A model generated the notes under the pieces. It ran no database searches. It saw only the letters and a program-made list of their open reading frames with translations, and was not told where the DNA came from. This document shows positions 8,242 to 16,907 of a stretch of 64,000 bases of DNA, in pieces. The number at the start of each line of letters is the position of its first letter. Within the stretch, counting starts at the first letter, position 1. Made by a program: the position numbers and the translations under genes. This stretch comes from Polaribacter sp. SA4-12 (GTDB lineage: Bacteria; Bacteroidota; Bacteroidia; Flavobacteriales; Flavobacteriaceae). The stretch covers positions 3,391,501-3,455,500 of the forward strand of contig NZ_CP019334.1 in NCBI RefSeq assembly GCF_002163675.1. The letters are read 5' to 3'.

Positions 8242-9408
8242 ATGAAAAAACATTTCGAAACAGAAGCAATAAGAAGTCAAACAGAAAGAAGTCAGTTTTC
8301 AGAACATTCTACACCATTATATTTAACATCGAGTTTTGTTTTTGATGATGCAGAAGACATGCGTTCATCCTTCGCAGAAGAAAAAGAGCGTAATTTATAT
8401 AGCCGATTTACAAACCCAAATACAACTGAATTTGTAGATAAAATTGTAGCTATGGAAGGAGCAGAGGCAGGTTATGCTTTTGCAACAGGAATGGCAGCTA
8501 TTTTTTCATCTTTTGCAGCTTTATTGAGTGCTGGAGATCATATTGTTTCTTGTAGATCTGTATTTGGATCAACGCATGGAATGTTTACAAATTATTTACC
8601 AAAGTGGAATATTGAGACTTCTTATTTTAAGGTTGATGAGGTAGATTTAATTGAAAGTTTAATCCAAGAAAATACAAAGGTTCTTTATATAGAAACTCCA
8701 ACGAATCCTGCTGTAGATATTTTAGATTTAGAGTTGATTGGAAAAATCGCCAAAAAACACAATCTTATATTTATTGTCGATAATTGCTTTGCAACACCAT
8801 ACATTCAGCAGCCAATTAAATTCGGAGCAGATTTAGTAATTCATTCTGCAACAAAATTAATTGATGGACAAGGAAGAGTTTTAGGAGGAGTAACAGTTGG
8901 TAGAGCAGATTTATTGAGAGAAATTTATCTTTTTGCAAGAAATACTGGTCCTGCAATGTCACCATTTAACGCTTGGGTATTGTCTAAAAGTTTAGAAACT
9001 TTATCAATTAGAGTTGAAAAACATTGTGAAAATGCTTTAAAAGTTGCCACTTTCTTAGAAGAGAATAAAAATGTAGAATTTGTAAAATACCCGTTTTTAA
9101 AATCACATCCTCAATATAAAGTAGCTAAAAACCAAATGAAATTAGGAGGGAACATTGTTGCTTTCGAGATTAAAGGAGGAATTGAAGCTGGAAGAAAATT
9201 TTTAGATAAAATAAAAATGTGTTCATTATCTGCTAATTTAGGAGATACAAGAACAATTGTAACGCATCCTTCATCTACAACACATGGTCGATTATCTGTA
9301 GAAGATCGTTTAGAGGTTGGTATTACAGATGGTTTAGTAAGAGTTTCTGTAGGATTAGAACATGCAGATGATATTATAGCAGATATTCAGCAAGCTTTAG
9401 AGTTGTAA
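8242..9408 (+). CDS. metZ: MetZ-type O-succinylhomoserine sulfhydrylase / trans-sulfuration PLP enzyme
   Basis: This is a PLP enzyme of the cystathionine gamma-synthase superfamily, 388 residues. The PLP lysine is K205 in HSATKLIDGQGRVLGG, a sequence typical of MetZ rather than MetB. YSRFTNPNTTEF at 53-64 and ETPTNPAVDI at 151-160 are family motifs. The ATG at 8242 is preferred over a TTG seven codons earlier because family members begin near MKKHFETEAIR. It probably uses O-acetyl- rather than O-succinylhomoserine here, given the MetX domain upstream, but this cannot be read from sequence. The 170-bp gap before it contains only A+T-rich intergenic repeat text. Confidence 0.87.
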   Translation: MKKHFETEAIRSQTERSQFSEHSTPLYLTSSFVFDDAEDMRSSFAEEKERNLYSRFTNPNTTEFVDKIVAMEGAEAGYAFATGMAAIFSSFAALLSAGDHIVSCRSVFGSTHGMFTNYLPKWNIETSYFKVDEVDLIESLIQENTKVLYIETPTNPAVDILDLELIGKIAKKHNLIFIVDNCFATPYIQQPIKFGADLVIHSATKLIDGQGRVLGGVTVGRADLLREIYLFARNTGPAMSPFNAWVLSKSLETLSIRVEKHCENALKVATFLEENKNVEFVKYPFLKSHPQYKVAKNQMKLGGNIVAFEIKGGIEAGRKFLDKIKMCSLSANLGDTRTIVTHPSSTTHGRLSVEDRLEVGITDGLVRVSVGLEHADDIIADIQQALEL

Positions 9409-9427
9409 TAAATACTTCAAAAATATA

Positions 9428-9474
9428 AAAGCGTGAATTATAGATTTTTAAATATCTGTGATTCATGCTTTTTT
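9428..9474 (+). terminator. terminator after metZ
   Basis: Inverted repeat AAAGCGTGAAT / ATTCATGCTTT (one G-T pair) with a 20-nt loop is followed by TTTTTT. It closes the metY-metX/thrA-metZ unit before the regulator gene. Confidence 0.75.
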
Positions 9475-9490
9475 AATTATAAAAGTTTAT

Positions 9491-9534
9491 CCTACTATTT
9501 TACTATGGTAATTACTTTTAATTATGTAATTTTG
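9491..9534 (+). promoter_or_regulatory. promoter of the Rrf2 gene with weak operator
   Basis: TAATTTTG (9527-9534) is a good -7 box only four bases before the ATG, so transcription would begin at or inside the start codon. This suggests a leaderless message. CCTACT-ATTTT-ACTATG (9491-9507) is an imperfect version of the CCTACT-N5-AGTAGG palindrome found upstream of the next gene, which suggests autoregulation. Confidence 0.5.
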
Positions 9535-9538
9535 TTTC

Positions 9539-9952
9539 ATGCTTTCAAAGAAAACAAAATACGGTATTAAAGCGCTTACATATTTAGCAAGACAAGAGAA
9601 CAGAACTCCTGTTTCTATTGCTACTATATCTAAAAGTGAAAATATTTCTTTAAAATTTTTAGAAAGTATTCTATTAACACTTCGTAAAAATGGTTTATTA
9701 GGATCAAAAAAAGGAAAAGGTGGTGGTTACTATCTTTTAAAAGAACCTAGTGACATTCAAATGACTGCAGTAATGAGAATCCTAGAAGGTCCAATTTCTA
9801 TGATTCCTTGTGTGAGTTTAAATTTTTATGAAAAATGTGATGATTGCCCAGATGAAAACGCTTGTGCTGTTCATAAATTAATGGCTCAATTACGAGATAG
9901 TTCATTAAAAATCTTTAGAAACACTACGCTTTCAGATTTGTGTAATTGCTAA
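9539..9952 (+). CDS. Rrf2-family transcriptional regulator
   Basis: This 137-residue protein has the Rrf2 winged-helix layout: LSKKTKYGIKALTYLAR at the N-terminus, a recognition helix around LKFLESILLTLRKNGLL and the wing GSKKGKGGGYYL. Cysteines C91, C100, C103 and C109 sit where IscR-type members bind an iron-sulfur cluster, although the spacing differs from IscR. CymR, the cysteine-metabolism member of Firmicutes, lacks such cysteines. Its place at the head of the sulfate-assimilation genes and the palindromes on both sides suggest that it controls them, sensing either cysteine supply or Fe-S status. The effector is unknown. Confidence 0.9.
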   Translation: MLSKKTKYGIKALTYLARQENRTPVSIATISKSENISLKFLESILLTLRKNGLLGSKKGKGGGYYLLKEPSDIQMTAVMRILEGPISMIPCVSLNFYEKCDDCPDENACAVHKLMAQLRDSSLKIFRNTTLSDLCNC

Positions 9953-10043
9953 AAACCGATCTTCTTATCTTATTAAATTGTATTCAATACTAAATCCTTG
10001 TAGTAATTGCGTATTCCTAATTTTTTCGCCTTTTTTTTATTAA

Positions 10044-10060
10044 TCTACTAATTCTATAGG
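10044..10060. promoter_or_regulatory. possible second, weaker Rrf2-type operator
   Basis: TCTACT-AATTC-TATAGG has the same 6-5-6 geometry as the perfect site at 10124-10140, with 5 of 6 and 4 of 6 matches in the half-sites. It lies about 50 bp upstream of the DUF2061-cysH promoter. Confidence 0.35.
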
Positions 10061-10110
10061 AATTAAGTAATTTTTAAGTTTTTATTTCGTCTACTTTTCT
10101 ATAAATAATG

Positions 10111-10140
10111 TATTTTTGCTTACCCTACTAAAGCAGTAGG
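10111..10140 (+). promoter_or_regulatory. promoter and palindromic operator of the sulfate-assimilation operon
   Basis: TATTTTTG (10111-10118) is the -7 box. The perfect inverted repeat CCTACT-AAAGC-AGTAGG (10124-10140) sits right on the expected transcription start, a classic repressor position. Rrf2 proteins bind dyads of about this size. The adjacent Rrf2 gene is the obvious candidate. Confidence 0.7.
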
Positions 10141-10165
10141 ATAATTATTTGAATTAATTTTTTTT

Positions 10166-10429
10166 ATGATTTTAGACCAAATCATTTTTAGCAAAAAAGC
10201 ATCTAGTAAAGGTTTTGAAGACGATAAAACTTCTGAAAAACCTTTACGAAGTGTATTGAAAGCTTTAAGCTGGAGAGTAGTAGGAACGATAGATACTTTA
10301 ATAGTGTCTTATCTTTTAACAGGTGAAATTGCCTTAGCGACATCTATAGCATCGGTAGATTTTTTAACAAAATTAGTTTTGTATTTCTTTCACGAAAGAA
10401 TATGGAATAAAATAAAATGGGGTAAGTAA
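10166..10429 (+). CDS. DUF2061 small membrane protein
   Basis: This 87-residue protein has the DUF2061 signature LKALSWRVVGTIDTLIVSYLLTG, a second hydrophobic stretch and HERIWNKIKWG at the end. Two transmembrane helices are likely, at about residues 36-50 and 55-73. DUF2061 genes are often found with sulfate-assimilation genes in Bacteroidetes. The molecular role is unknown. Its stop codon overlaps the cysH start, and it is the first gene behind the operator, so it is co-regulated with cysH. Confidence 0.88.
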   Translation: MILDQIIFSKKASSKGFEDDKTSEKPLRSVLKALSWRVVGTIDTLIVSYLLTGEIALATSIASVDFLTKLVLYFFHERIWNKIKWGK

Positions 10430-11043
10430 TGAGCTTAAACTTAGAGCAAATTAACGAAGAATTAAAAGGTAAAAGTCCGGCAGAAATTATTGCTTGGGCA
10501 GTTTCTTTTGCAAAAAATCCAGTAATTACAACAAACTTCAGACCTTATGAAGTTGCTATTTTAAAAGCAGTTACTGATGTGCAAAAAGATATAAAAGTGA
10601 TTTGGTGCGATACAGGTTATAATACTGTACAAACTTATAAGCACGCAGAAGAAATTATTAAAAAACTGAATTTAAACATTCATTTATATACACCTAAACA
10701 AACAGCTTCTCATAGAAATGTTGTTTTAGGAGTTCCGTCGGTAGAGGACCCAAAACACGTCCTTTTTACAGAGCAAGTAAAGTTAGAACCTTTTTCAAGA
10801 GCAATGAAAGAGCATCAACCAGATGTTTGGTTTACTAATCTAAGAAAAGGTCAAACTGCATTTAGAAACAGTATCGATATTGTTTCTCAAAGTAAAGACG
10901 GAATAGTAAAAGTAAGTCCATTTTATAATTGGACAGATGAAGAGTTAGATACTTATTTAGTCGAAAAAGATTTACCAAATGAGTTTACATATTTCGATCC
11001 AACAAAAGTAGAAAGTAACCGCGAATGTGGTTTACATATCTAA
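10429..11043 (+). CDS. cysH: phosphoadenylyl-sulfate / adenylyl-sulfate reductase, short form
   Basis: It reduces activated sulfate to sulfite using a thiol donor such as thioredoxin. The 204-residue product ends in the catalytic NRECGLHI motif. It has only one other cysteine (WCDTG) and lacks the two CC pairs that bind the Fe-S cluster of assimilatory APS reductases, so a PAPS-type enzyme is predicted. The usual SSFGxxS nucleotide loop reads TNFRPYEVAIL instead. No APS kinase domain is encoded in this window. The gene overlaps DUF2061 by one base and is followed 13 bp later by cysD. Confidence 0.9.
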   Translation: MSLNLEQINEELKGKSPAEIIAWAVSFAKNPVITTNFRPYEVAILKAVTDVQKDIKVIWCDTGYNTVQTYKHAEEIIKKLNLNIHLYTPKQTASHRNVVLGVPSVEDPKHVLFTEQVKLEPFSRAMKEHQPDVWFTNLRKGQTAFRNSIDIVSQSKDGIVKVSPFYNWTDEELDTYLVEKDLPNEFTYFDPTKVESNRECGLHI

Positions 11044-11056
11044 AAGACATATAATT

Positions 11057-11962
11057 ATGAGTCAAAAAATAATACAAGTAGATGCTTTAGAAAGTGAAGC
11101 AATTTATATTTTTAGAGAAGTAGTAGCGCAGTTTGAAAAACCTGTGTTGTTGTTTTCTGGAGGAAAAGACAGTATAACTTTAGTGCGTTTAGCACAAAAA
11201 GCATTTTATCCTGCAAAAATTCCTTTTCCATTAATGCATATTGATACTGGACATAATTTTCCTGAAACGATTGAATTTAGAGATCGTTTAGCAAAGGAAT
11301 TAGGTGTTGAGTTAATTGTAAGAGATGTACAAGACAATATTGATAGTGGTCGTGTAAAAGAAGAAACTGGTAGATATGCAAGTAGAAATATGTTGCAAAC
11401 AGAAACTTTATTAGATGCTATTGAAGAGTTTGGTTTTGATGCGTGTATTGGAGGAGCAAGAAGAGATGAAGAAAAAGCGAGAGCTAAAGAAAGAATTTTT
11501 TCTGTAAGAGATGATTTCGGACAATGGGATGAGAAAAACCAACGTCCAGAAGTATTTGATATGTTAAACGGACGTATTGATTTAGGTCAGAATGTACGTG
11601 TTTTTCCAATTTCAAATTGGACAGAATTAGATGTTTGGTCTTATATCGAACAAGAAAATATCGAAATCCCTTCAATCTATTTTGCACACAAAAGAAAAAT
11701 ATTTGTTCGTGATGGAATGATTTGGTCTGCAGATGATGCCGTTGTTTTTAGAGATAAAGAAGAAGAAGTAGAAGAAAGAATGGTTCGTTTTAGAACTGTA
11801 GGAGATATGAGTTGTACAGCAGCAGTTTTATCTGAGGCAGTTGACATTGCAAAAGTTGTTGAAGAAATTAGAGATTCTTCAATTTCAGAAAGAGGAGCAA
11901 GAATTGATGATAAGCGTTCTGAAGCTGCAATGGAAAAAAGAAAACAACAAGGTTATTTCTAA
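11057..11962 (+). CDS. cysD: sulfate adenylyltransferase subunit 2
   Basis: This is the ATP-sulfurylase catalytic subunit, making APS from sulfate and ATP with CysN. The 301-residue product has the PP-loop LLFSGGKDSITLVRLA and HIDTGHNFPETIEFRD. The C-terminal part contains the family's GDMSCTAAV and SERGARIDDKRSEAAME. The ATG at 11057 is preferred over one ten codons earlier, because CysD proteins begin near this point and the earlier ATG lies inside cysH. Confidence 0.95.
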   Translation: MSQKIIQVDALESEAIYIFREVVAQFEKPVLLFSGGKDSITLVRLAQKAFYPAKIPFPLMHIDTGHNFPETIEFRDRLAKELGVELIVRDVQDNIDSGRVKEETGRYASRNMLQTETLLDAIEEFGFDACIGGARRDEEKARAKERIFSVRDDFGQWDEKNQRPEVFDMLNGRIDLGQNVRVFPISNWTELDVWSYIEQENIEIPSIYFAHKRKIFVRDGMIWSADDAVVFRDKEEEVEERMVRFRTVGDMSCTAAVLSEAVDIAKVVEEIRDSSISERGARIDDKRSEAAMEKRKQQGYF

Positions 11963-11967
11963 AATAC

Positions 11968-12045
11968 TTTGGGCGTTTTAACGGGCTTTCCACTATATCT
12001 TTTTTTGAAAAAACAAAAAAAGGATGTCGTTTCAATCCCTAACGC
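11968..12045 (+). repeat. structured intergenic element, copy 1 of 3 (short form)
   Basis: The element runs from TTTGGGCGTTTTAACGGGC through CTTTCCACTATATC to GGATGTCGTTTCAATCCC and TAACGC. The ends GCGTT / AACGC pair, and ATCTTTTTTT...AAAAAAAGGAT forms an inner stem. Related copies are at 24630-24714 (opposite orientation, longer) and 50290-50363. It sits between cysD and cysN, so it is transcribed within the operon. Confidence 0.8.
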
Positions 12046-12150
12046 AACTATTTGCAAACACCTTACAGAATTTAAACGCTTTTGTAAGTATTAAAAAAGA
12101 ATACAAATTAAGCTAAAAGCCAAAGGCCAATAGCGAACAGCTGATAAAAA

Positions 12151-13398
12151 ATGAAAGTACTAAAAATAGCAACAGCAGGAAGTGTAGATGATGGTAAAAG
12201 TACCTTGATTGGTCGTATTTTATATGATACAAAATCATTGACTGACGATAAATTAGAAGCAATTGAAGAAAAAAGTAGACAACGTGGTTTCGATTATCTA
12301 GATTTTTCTTTAGCAACTGATGGTTTAGTTGCAGAGCGTGAACAAGGAATTACAATTGATGTAGCACATATTTATTTTTCAACTCCATCAAAAAGTTTCA
12401 TTATTGCAGATACTCCAGGTCATATTGAGTATACAAGAAATATGGTAACTGGTGCTTCAACTGCACAAGCTTCTATTGTTTTAATTGATGCAAGAAACGG
12501 GGTTATAGAACAAACTTACAGACACTTTTTTATCAATAATTTATTGAGAATTAAAGATGTTGTAATTGCCATAAATAAAATGGATTTAGTTGATTTTTCT
12601 GAGGAAAAATACAATGCGATTAAAGCAGAAATTGAATACATAGCAAGTAAAAGTGAATATAAAGGTCAGAATTTAACATTTATTCCAATGTCTGCTTTAC
12701 AAGGAGATAATGTTGTAAATAAATCAGAAAATACTCCTTGGTATAACGGTGATACATTAATGGATCACTTAGAGAAATTAGATGTAGAAGATATTAATGA
12801 TGCTTCTCAAACTCGTTTTCCTGTGCAAACAGTTATCAGACCAAAAACCGAAGAATACCACGATTTTAGAGGGTATGCAGGTAAAATTTATGGAGGAGAT
12901 TTATCCGTAGGAGATGAAATTGCTGTTTTACCTTCTCAAACAAAATCGAAAATTAAGACGATTAATTTCTTCGATAAAGAGTTTGAAACTGCAAAAAGAG
13001 GAAGTTCTGTTACAATTACTTTAGAAGATAATGTAAATGTAAGTAGAGGAGATATGTTAGTGAAAGTGAATGAAGAGCCAACAATTGCAAAACAATTAGA
13101 AGCAACTATCTGTTGGATGGATAAAGAACCTTTACAAGCATCACAAAAATATTACATCAAACATGGGGTAAATGATGCACAGGCAAAAATTACGCAATTA
13201 TCAAGTATCATTAAAACTGATTTTTCTGGAATAGAAGAAAATCCATCAGAATTAGTATTAAATCAAATAGGAGATATACAATTAAAATTAAGTAAACCAC
13301 TATTAGTAGATTCTTATAAAGACAATAAATCTAATGGATCTTTTATTTTAATCAATCCAAAAACGAACAATACAGTAGGAGTCGGTTTTATAAAATAA
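12151..13398 (+). CDS. cysN: sulfate adenylyltransferase subunit 1 (GTPase)
   Basis: This EF-Tu-like GTPase drives ATP sulfurylase. The 415-residue product has the P-loop GSVDDGKST at 10-18, switch region EREQGITIDVAH, DTPGHIEYTRNM and NKMD. It ends after the translation-factor beta-barrel domains, so it carries no fused APS kinase (CysC), unlike NodQ-type proteins. The 188-bp gap from cysD is occupied by the dispersed element and other repeat-like sequence. Confidence 0.95.
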   Translation: MKVLKIATAGSVDDGKSTLIGRILYDTKSLTDDKLEAIEEKSRQRGFDYLDFSLATDGLVAEREQGITIDVAHIYFSTPSKSFIIADTPGHIEYTRNMVTGASTAQASIVLIDARNGVIEQTYRHFFINNLLRIKDVVIAINKMDLVDFSEEKYNAIKAEIEYIASKSEYKGQNLTFIPMSALQGDNVVNKSENTPWYNGDTLMDHLEKLDVEDINDASQTRFPVQTVIRPKTEEYHDFRGYAGKIYGGDLSVGDEIAVLPSQTKSKIKTINFFDKEFETAKRGSSVTITLEDNVNVSRGDMLVKVNEEPTIAKQLEATICWMDKEPLQASQKYYIKHGVNDAQAKITQLSSIIKTDFSGIEENPSELVLNQIGDIQLKLSKPLLVDSYKDNKSNGSFILINPKTNNTVGVGFIK

Positions 13399-13444
13399 AT
13401 CAACTAACAAACTAGCCACCACAACCAACCACCAATATTAAACC

Positions 13445-15538
13445 ATGCAAACCTTTAGAACAGAAATAGAAAATCCAATTGTGGAGAGAGATATTATTGA
13501 ATTGGCAGATAAAATTGCTGCATTTAATAATCTACAAATAGATGAAGAAAAATTTAGAAGTTTACGTTTAGCAAGAGGAGTTTACGGTCAGCGTCAAGAA
13601 GGCGTACAAATGATTCGTATTAAACTTCCTTATGGTAAAGTAATGAGTAATCAATTACGAAGAATATCTGAAGTTTCAGACGAATATTCAAGAGGAAGAT
13701 TACATATTACTACACGTCAAGATATTCAGATTCATTATGTGGATTTAAATAGAACTCCAGAATTGTGGGCAGAATTAGAACGTGATGATGTTACGTTAAG
13801 AGAAGCTTGTGGAAACGTTGTAAGAAATGTTACTGCATCTGAAACTGCTGGAATTGATGTTGATGAACCTTTTGATGTTTCTCCTTATGCAGACGCATTA
13901 TTTAAGTTCTTTTTACGTAACCCAATTTGTCAAGAAATGGGACGTAAATTCAAGGTTTCTTTTTCTTCTACGGATGAAGATACTGGTTTATCTTATTTAC
14001 ATGATTTAGGATTTATTGCTAAAATTGAAAACGGAGTTAGAGGTTTTAAAGTGATGGTTGCAGGAGGATTAGGTTCTCAGCCAAGACATGCTGAAACGTT
14101 GTATGAGTTTTTACCTTCGGATAAAATTATTCCTGTAATGGAAGGGGTTTTAAGAGTTTTTGATCGTTTTGGAGAACGTAAAAGTAGAGCCAAAGCAAGA
14201 ATGAAATTCTTGTTAAAAGATATCGGTTTAGAGGCTTTTAGAAACTTAATTGAAGAAGAACAAAATGCAATTGAATTTAAAACGGTTGCTATTGATGCTG
14301 AATCTTATGTAGCATCAACACCAGTTTCAATTGAAGCTCCAGAAGTAGAAATTAAAGACCAAGCAGCTTTCGATTTGTGGAAATCAACAAACTTGATTCC
14401 TCAAAAGCAAGAAGGATATGTTGCAATCGGAATTAAAGTTTTATTAGGAGATTTTTATACTGATAAGGCACGTTTATTAGCAGGTTTAGTTGATAAGTAT
14501 GCAGCAGGAGAAATCCGTTTAACATTACGTCAAAATATTGTAATTCCTTTTGTGAAGGAAGATTTAGTGCCACTTTTCTATCAAGAATTAAAGAAATTAG
14601 AATTTGTAGAAGCAGGTTACAATAAAGCGGTAGATATTACAGCTTGTCCAGGTACTGATACTTGTAATTTAGGAATTTCAAGTAGTACAGGAATTGCAGA
14701 AGAATTAGAAAAAGTGATTGCTGCAGAATATCCTCAGTATTTGAAAAATGAAGATTTAGTTATAAAAATCAGTGGTTGTATGAATGCTTGTGGACAACAC
14801 AATATGGCAAACATTGGTTTTCAAGGAATGACTGTTAGAACTCCAGATAAATTAGTTGCACCAGCATTACAAGTTTTGTTAGGCGGAGGTAATTTAGGAA
14901 ACGGAAACGGAGCTTTTGCGGATAAAGTAGTAAAAGTACCAAGTAAAAGAGGTCCTGAAGCTTTGCGAAGAATTTTTAATGATTTTGAAGCGAATGGAAA
15001 CGGACAGCAATTTGTTGAATACTATAAAGAAAAAGGTGAAAAATATTTTTACGATTTCTTAAATGATTTACAAGATGTTACTAATTTAACTCAAGAAGAT
15101 TTTATCGATTGGGGAGAAGAAGAAAAGTATTTAAAAGAAATAGGAATTGGAGAATGTGCAGGTGTTGTTATCGATTTAATTGCCACTTTGTTTTTAGAAA
15201 GTGATGAAAAGATTGAAAATGCAAATGAAGCTTTCGGTAACGGAGTGTATTCTGGCGCTATTTATTATGCATATCAATCTATTGTTAATTCTGCAAAAGC
15301 ATCTTTATTAGCAGCAGAAAAGAAAACAAATACACACGCAAGTATTATTTCTCAATTCGATGAAGAATTTATTTCATCAGGAAAAATAGATTTAGGCACT
15401 TCTTTTGCTGATTTAATTTATCAAATCAATAAATTTGCGCCAACTGCAGAATTTGCTGAGAAATATATTAAAGATGCAGGTAGGTTTTTACAAGAAGTAA
15501 GAGCTTATAGAGAAGCAGAAACTTCTGTTGCACAATAG
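13445..15538 (+). CDS. sir: ferredoxin-type sulfite reductase with C-terminal HEPN-like domain
   Basis: It reduces sulfite to sulfide with six electrons at a siroheme-[4Fe-4S] centre. The cluster/siroheme cysteines are C401 and C407 (ACPGTDTCNLG) and C445 and C449 (SGCMNACGQH). RLHITTRQDIQIHYV at 85-99 and RLTLRQNIVIPF at 358-369 are the two duplicated substrate-binding segments. The family core ends near residue 555. About 135 further residues are all helical, and GVYSGAIYYAYQSIVNSAK resembles a HEPN domain. No NADPH flavoprotein subunit is nearby. Ferredoxin and its reductase are encoded 2.6 kb downstream, so ferredoxin is the likely donor. Confidence 0.92.
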   Translation: MQTFRTEIENPIVERDIIELADKIAAFNNLQIDEEKFRSLRLARGVYGQRQEGVQMIRIKLPYGKVMSNQLRRISEVSDEYSRGRLHITTRQDIQIHYVDLNRTPELWAELERDDVTLREACGNVVRNVTASETAGIDVDEPFDVSPYADALFKFFLRNPICQEMGRKFKVSFSSTDEDTGLSYLHDLGFIAKIENGVRGFKVMVAGGLGSQPRHAETLYEFLPSDKIIPVMEGVLRVFDRFGERKSRAKARMKFLLKDIGLEAFRNLIEEEQNAIEFKTVAIDAESYVASTPVSIEAPEVEIKDQAAFDLWKSTNLIPQKQEGYVAIGIKVLLGDFYTDKARLLAGLVDKYAAGEIRLTLRQNIVIPFVKEDLVPLFYQELKKLEFVEAGYNKAVDITACPGTDTCNLGISSSTGIAEELEKVIAAEYPQYLKNEDLVIKISGCMNACGQHNMANIGFQGMTVRTPDKLVAPALQVLLGGGNLGNGNGAFADKVVKVPSKRGPEALRRIFNDFEANGNGQQFVEYYKEKGEKYFYDFLNDLQDVTNLTQEDFIDWGEEEKYLKEIGIGECAGVVIDLIATLFLESDEKIENANEAFGNGVYSGAIYYAYQSIVNSAKASLLAAEKKTNTHASIISQFDEEFISSGKIDLGTSFADLIYQINKFAPTAEFAEKYIKDAGRFLQEVRAYREAETSVAQ

Positions 15539-15553
15539 TAATAAAAGAAAAAG

Positions 15554-16324
15554 ATGAGTATTAAAACACCAAAGTTAACAGTTGTAGGAGCTGGACCTGG
15601 AGATATAGATTTAATCACTGTAAAAGCTATTAAAGTTTTAAAAACTGCAGATGTAGTTTTGTATGATGCTTTGGTAAATGAAGAGTTATTAGAGTATATC
15701 AATCCAGAAGCCGAACAAGTTTTTGTAGGAAAACGAAGAGGGTGTTATAAATATCAACAAGAACAAATAAACGAATTGATTGTTGCTCGAGCAAAATCGA
15801 GTGGACATGTAGTTCGTTTAAAAGGTGGAGATCCATTTATTTTTGGTAGAGGTGCTGAAGAAATGGAGTATGCCGCAAGTTTTGGTTTAGAGGTTGATGT
15901 TGTTCCAGGAATTTCATCATCATTAGCAGTAGCTGCTTATCAAAATATACCATTAACAAAACGTGGAAGTGCAGAGAGTTTTTGGGTAATTACAGGAACT
16001 ACTAAAGATCATAAAATATCGAATGATATTGAATTGGCTGCAAAGTCAAATGCGACTGTAGTTGTTTTAATGGGAATGAGTAAGTTGCCACAAATTGTAA
16101 AATTGTTTCAGGCTGAAGGAAAAAATAATTTACCTGTAGCAATTATTCAAAGAGGAACAACTTCTAGAGAAAAACTAGGAATCGGAACTGTAGATACTAT
16201 AGAGAGTATTGTTGCTGAAAAGGAATTGAAAAATCCTGCAATTATTGTGTTGGGAGAAGTTGTAAAACATCGTCAAGCAATTTTAGATATTAAGCTGCAA
16301 TATGCAAACGAGTTAAACGGATAA
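15554..16324 (+). CDS. cobA: uroporphyrinogen-III C-methyltransferase
   Basis: It methylates uroporphyrinogen III twice with SAM to give precorrin-2, the first step to siroheme for the upstream sulfite reductase and to cobalamin. The 256-residue protein shows the SUMT motifs VGAGPGDIDLITVKA near 12-26, LKGGDPFIFGRGAEE and VVPGISSSLAVAAY. Only the methyltransferase domain is present; the dehydrogenase/chelatase half of CysG is the next gene, five bases downstream. Confidence 0.95.
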   Translation: MSIKTPKLTVVGAGPGDIDLITVKAIKVLKTADVVLYDALVNEELLEYINPEAEQVFVGKRRGCYKYQQEQINELIVARAKSSGHVVRLKGGDPFIFGRGAEEMEYAASFGLEVDVVPGISSSLAVAAYQNIPLTKRGSAESFWVITGTTKDHKISNDIELAAKSNATVVVLMGMSKLPQIVKLFQAEGKNNLPVAIIQRGTTSREKLGIGTVDTIESIVAEKELKNPAIIVLGEVVKHRQAILDIKLQYANELNG

Positions 16325-16328
16325 TTTT

Positions 16329-16907
16329 ATGGAAAGAAATAATTTATATCCTATTTTTTTAAAAACCAAAAATCTAAATGTTTTAATAGTTGGAGGAGGT
16401 TTTGTTGCTGAAGAAAAATTAACTTTCTTATTAAAATCAAGTCCAGATGCTAAAGTTTTAATGGTTTCACCTTTGTTTAGAGAAGGAACTATTGAATTGG
16501 CAAAAAAAGGGTGTGTTACTTTAGTTGAAGATGTATATCAGAAAAAATATTTACAAGGAAGACATATTGTGGTTGCAACTACAGATATTCCAGAAGTAAA
16601 TGTACAAGTTTGGAAAGATTGTAGAGCAGAAGCAAAATTGGTAAATGTTGCTGATAATCCACCTTATTGCGATTTTTATATGGGAGGTATTGTAACCAAA
16701 GGAAACGTAAAAGTGGCAATTTCTACAAACGGAAAATCGCCAACAACAGCTAAAAGATTACGTCAATTTTTTGAGGATGTTATTCCTGAAAATGTAGATG
16801 ATTTGGTAAAGAATTTAAACGAGTTTAGAAAAACAATAAAAGGAGATTTCGAACAAAAAGTAGAAACATTAAACGAATTCACCAAAGGATTAATAGAGAA
16901 AAAATAA
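16329..16907 (+). CDS. precorrin-2 dehydrogenase / sirohydrochlorin ferrochelatase (Met8p/CysG-N type)
   Basis: This 192-residue protein carries the NAD-binding VLIVGGGFVAEEKLTFLL near 17-34 and the NVADNPPYCDFYMGGIVTKGNVKVAISTNGKSP block typical of the siroheme synthase N-terminal half. It oxidises precorrin-2 and may insert iron. With cobA directly upstream it forms a two-gene version of CysG. It lies just before a repeat-filled gap of 160 bp. Confidence 0.92.
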   Translation: MERNNLYPIFLKTKNLNVLIVGGGFVAEEKLTFLLKSSPDAKVLMVSPLFREGTIELAKKGCVTLVEDVYQKKYLQGRHIVVATTDIPEVNVQVWKDCRAEAKLVNVADNPPYCDFYMGGIVTKGNVKVAISTNGKSPTTAKRLRQFFEDVIPENVDDLVKNLNEFRKTIKGDFEQKVETLNEFTKGLIEKK

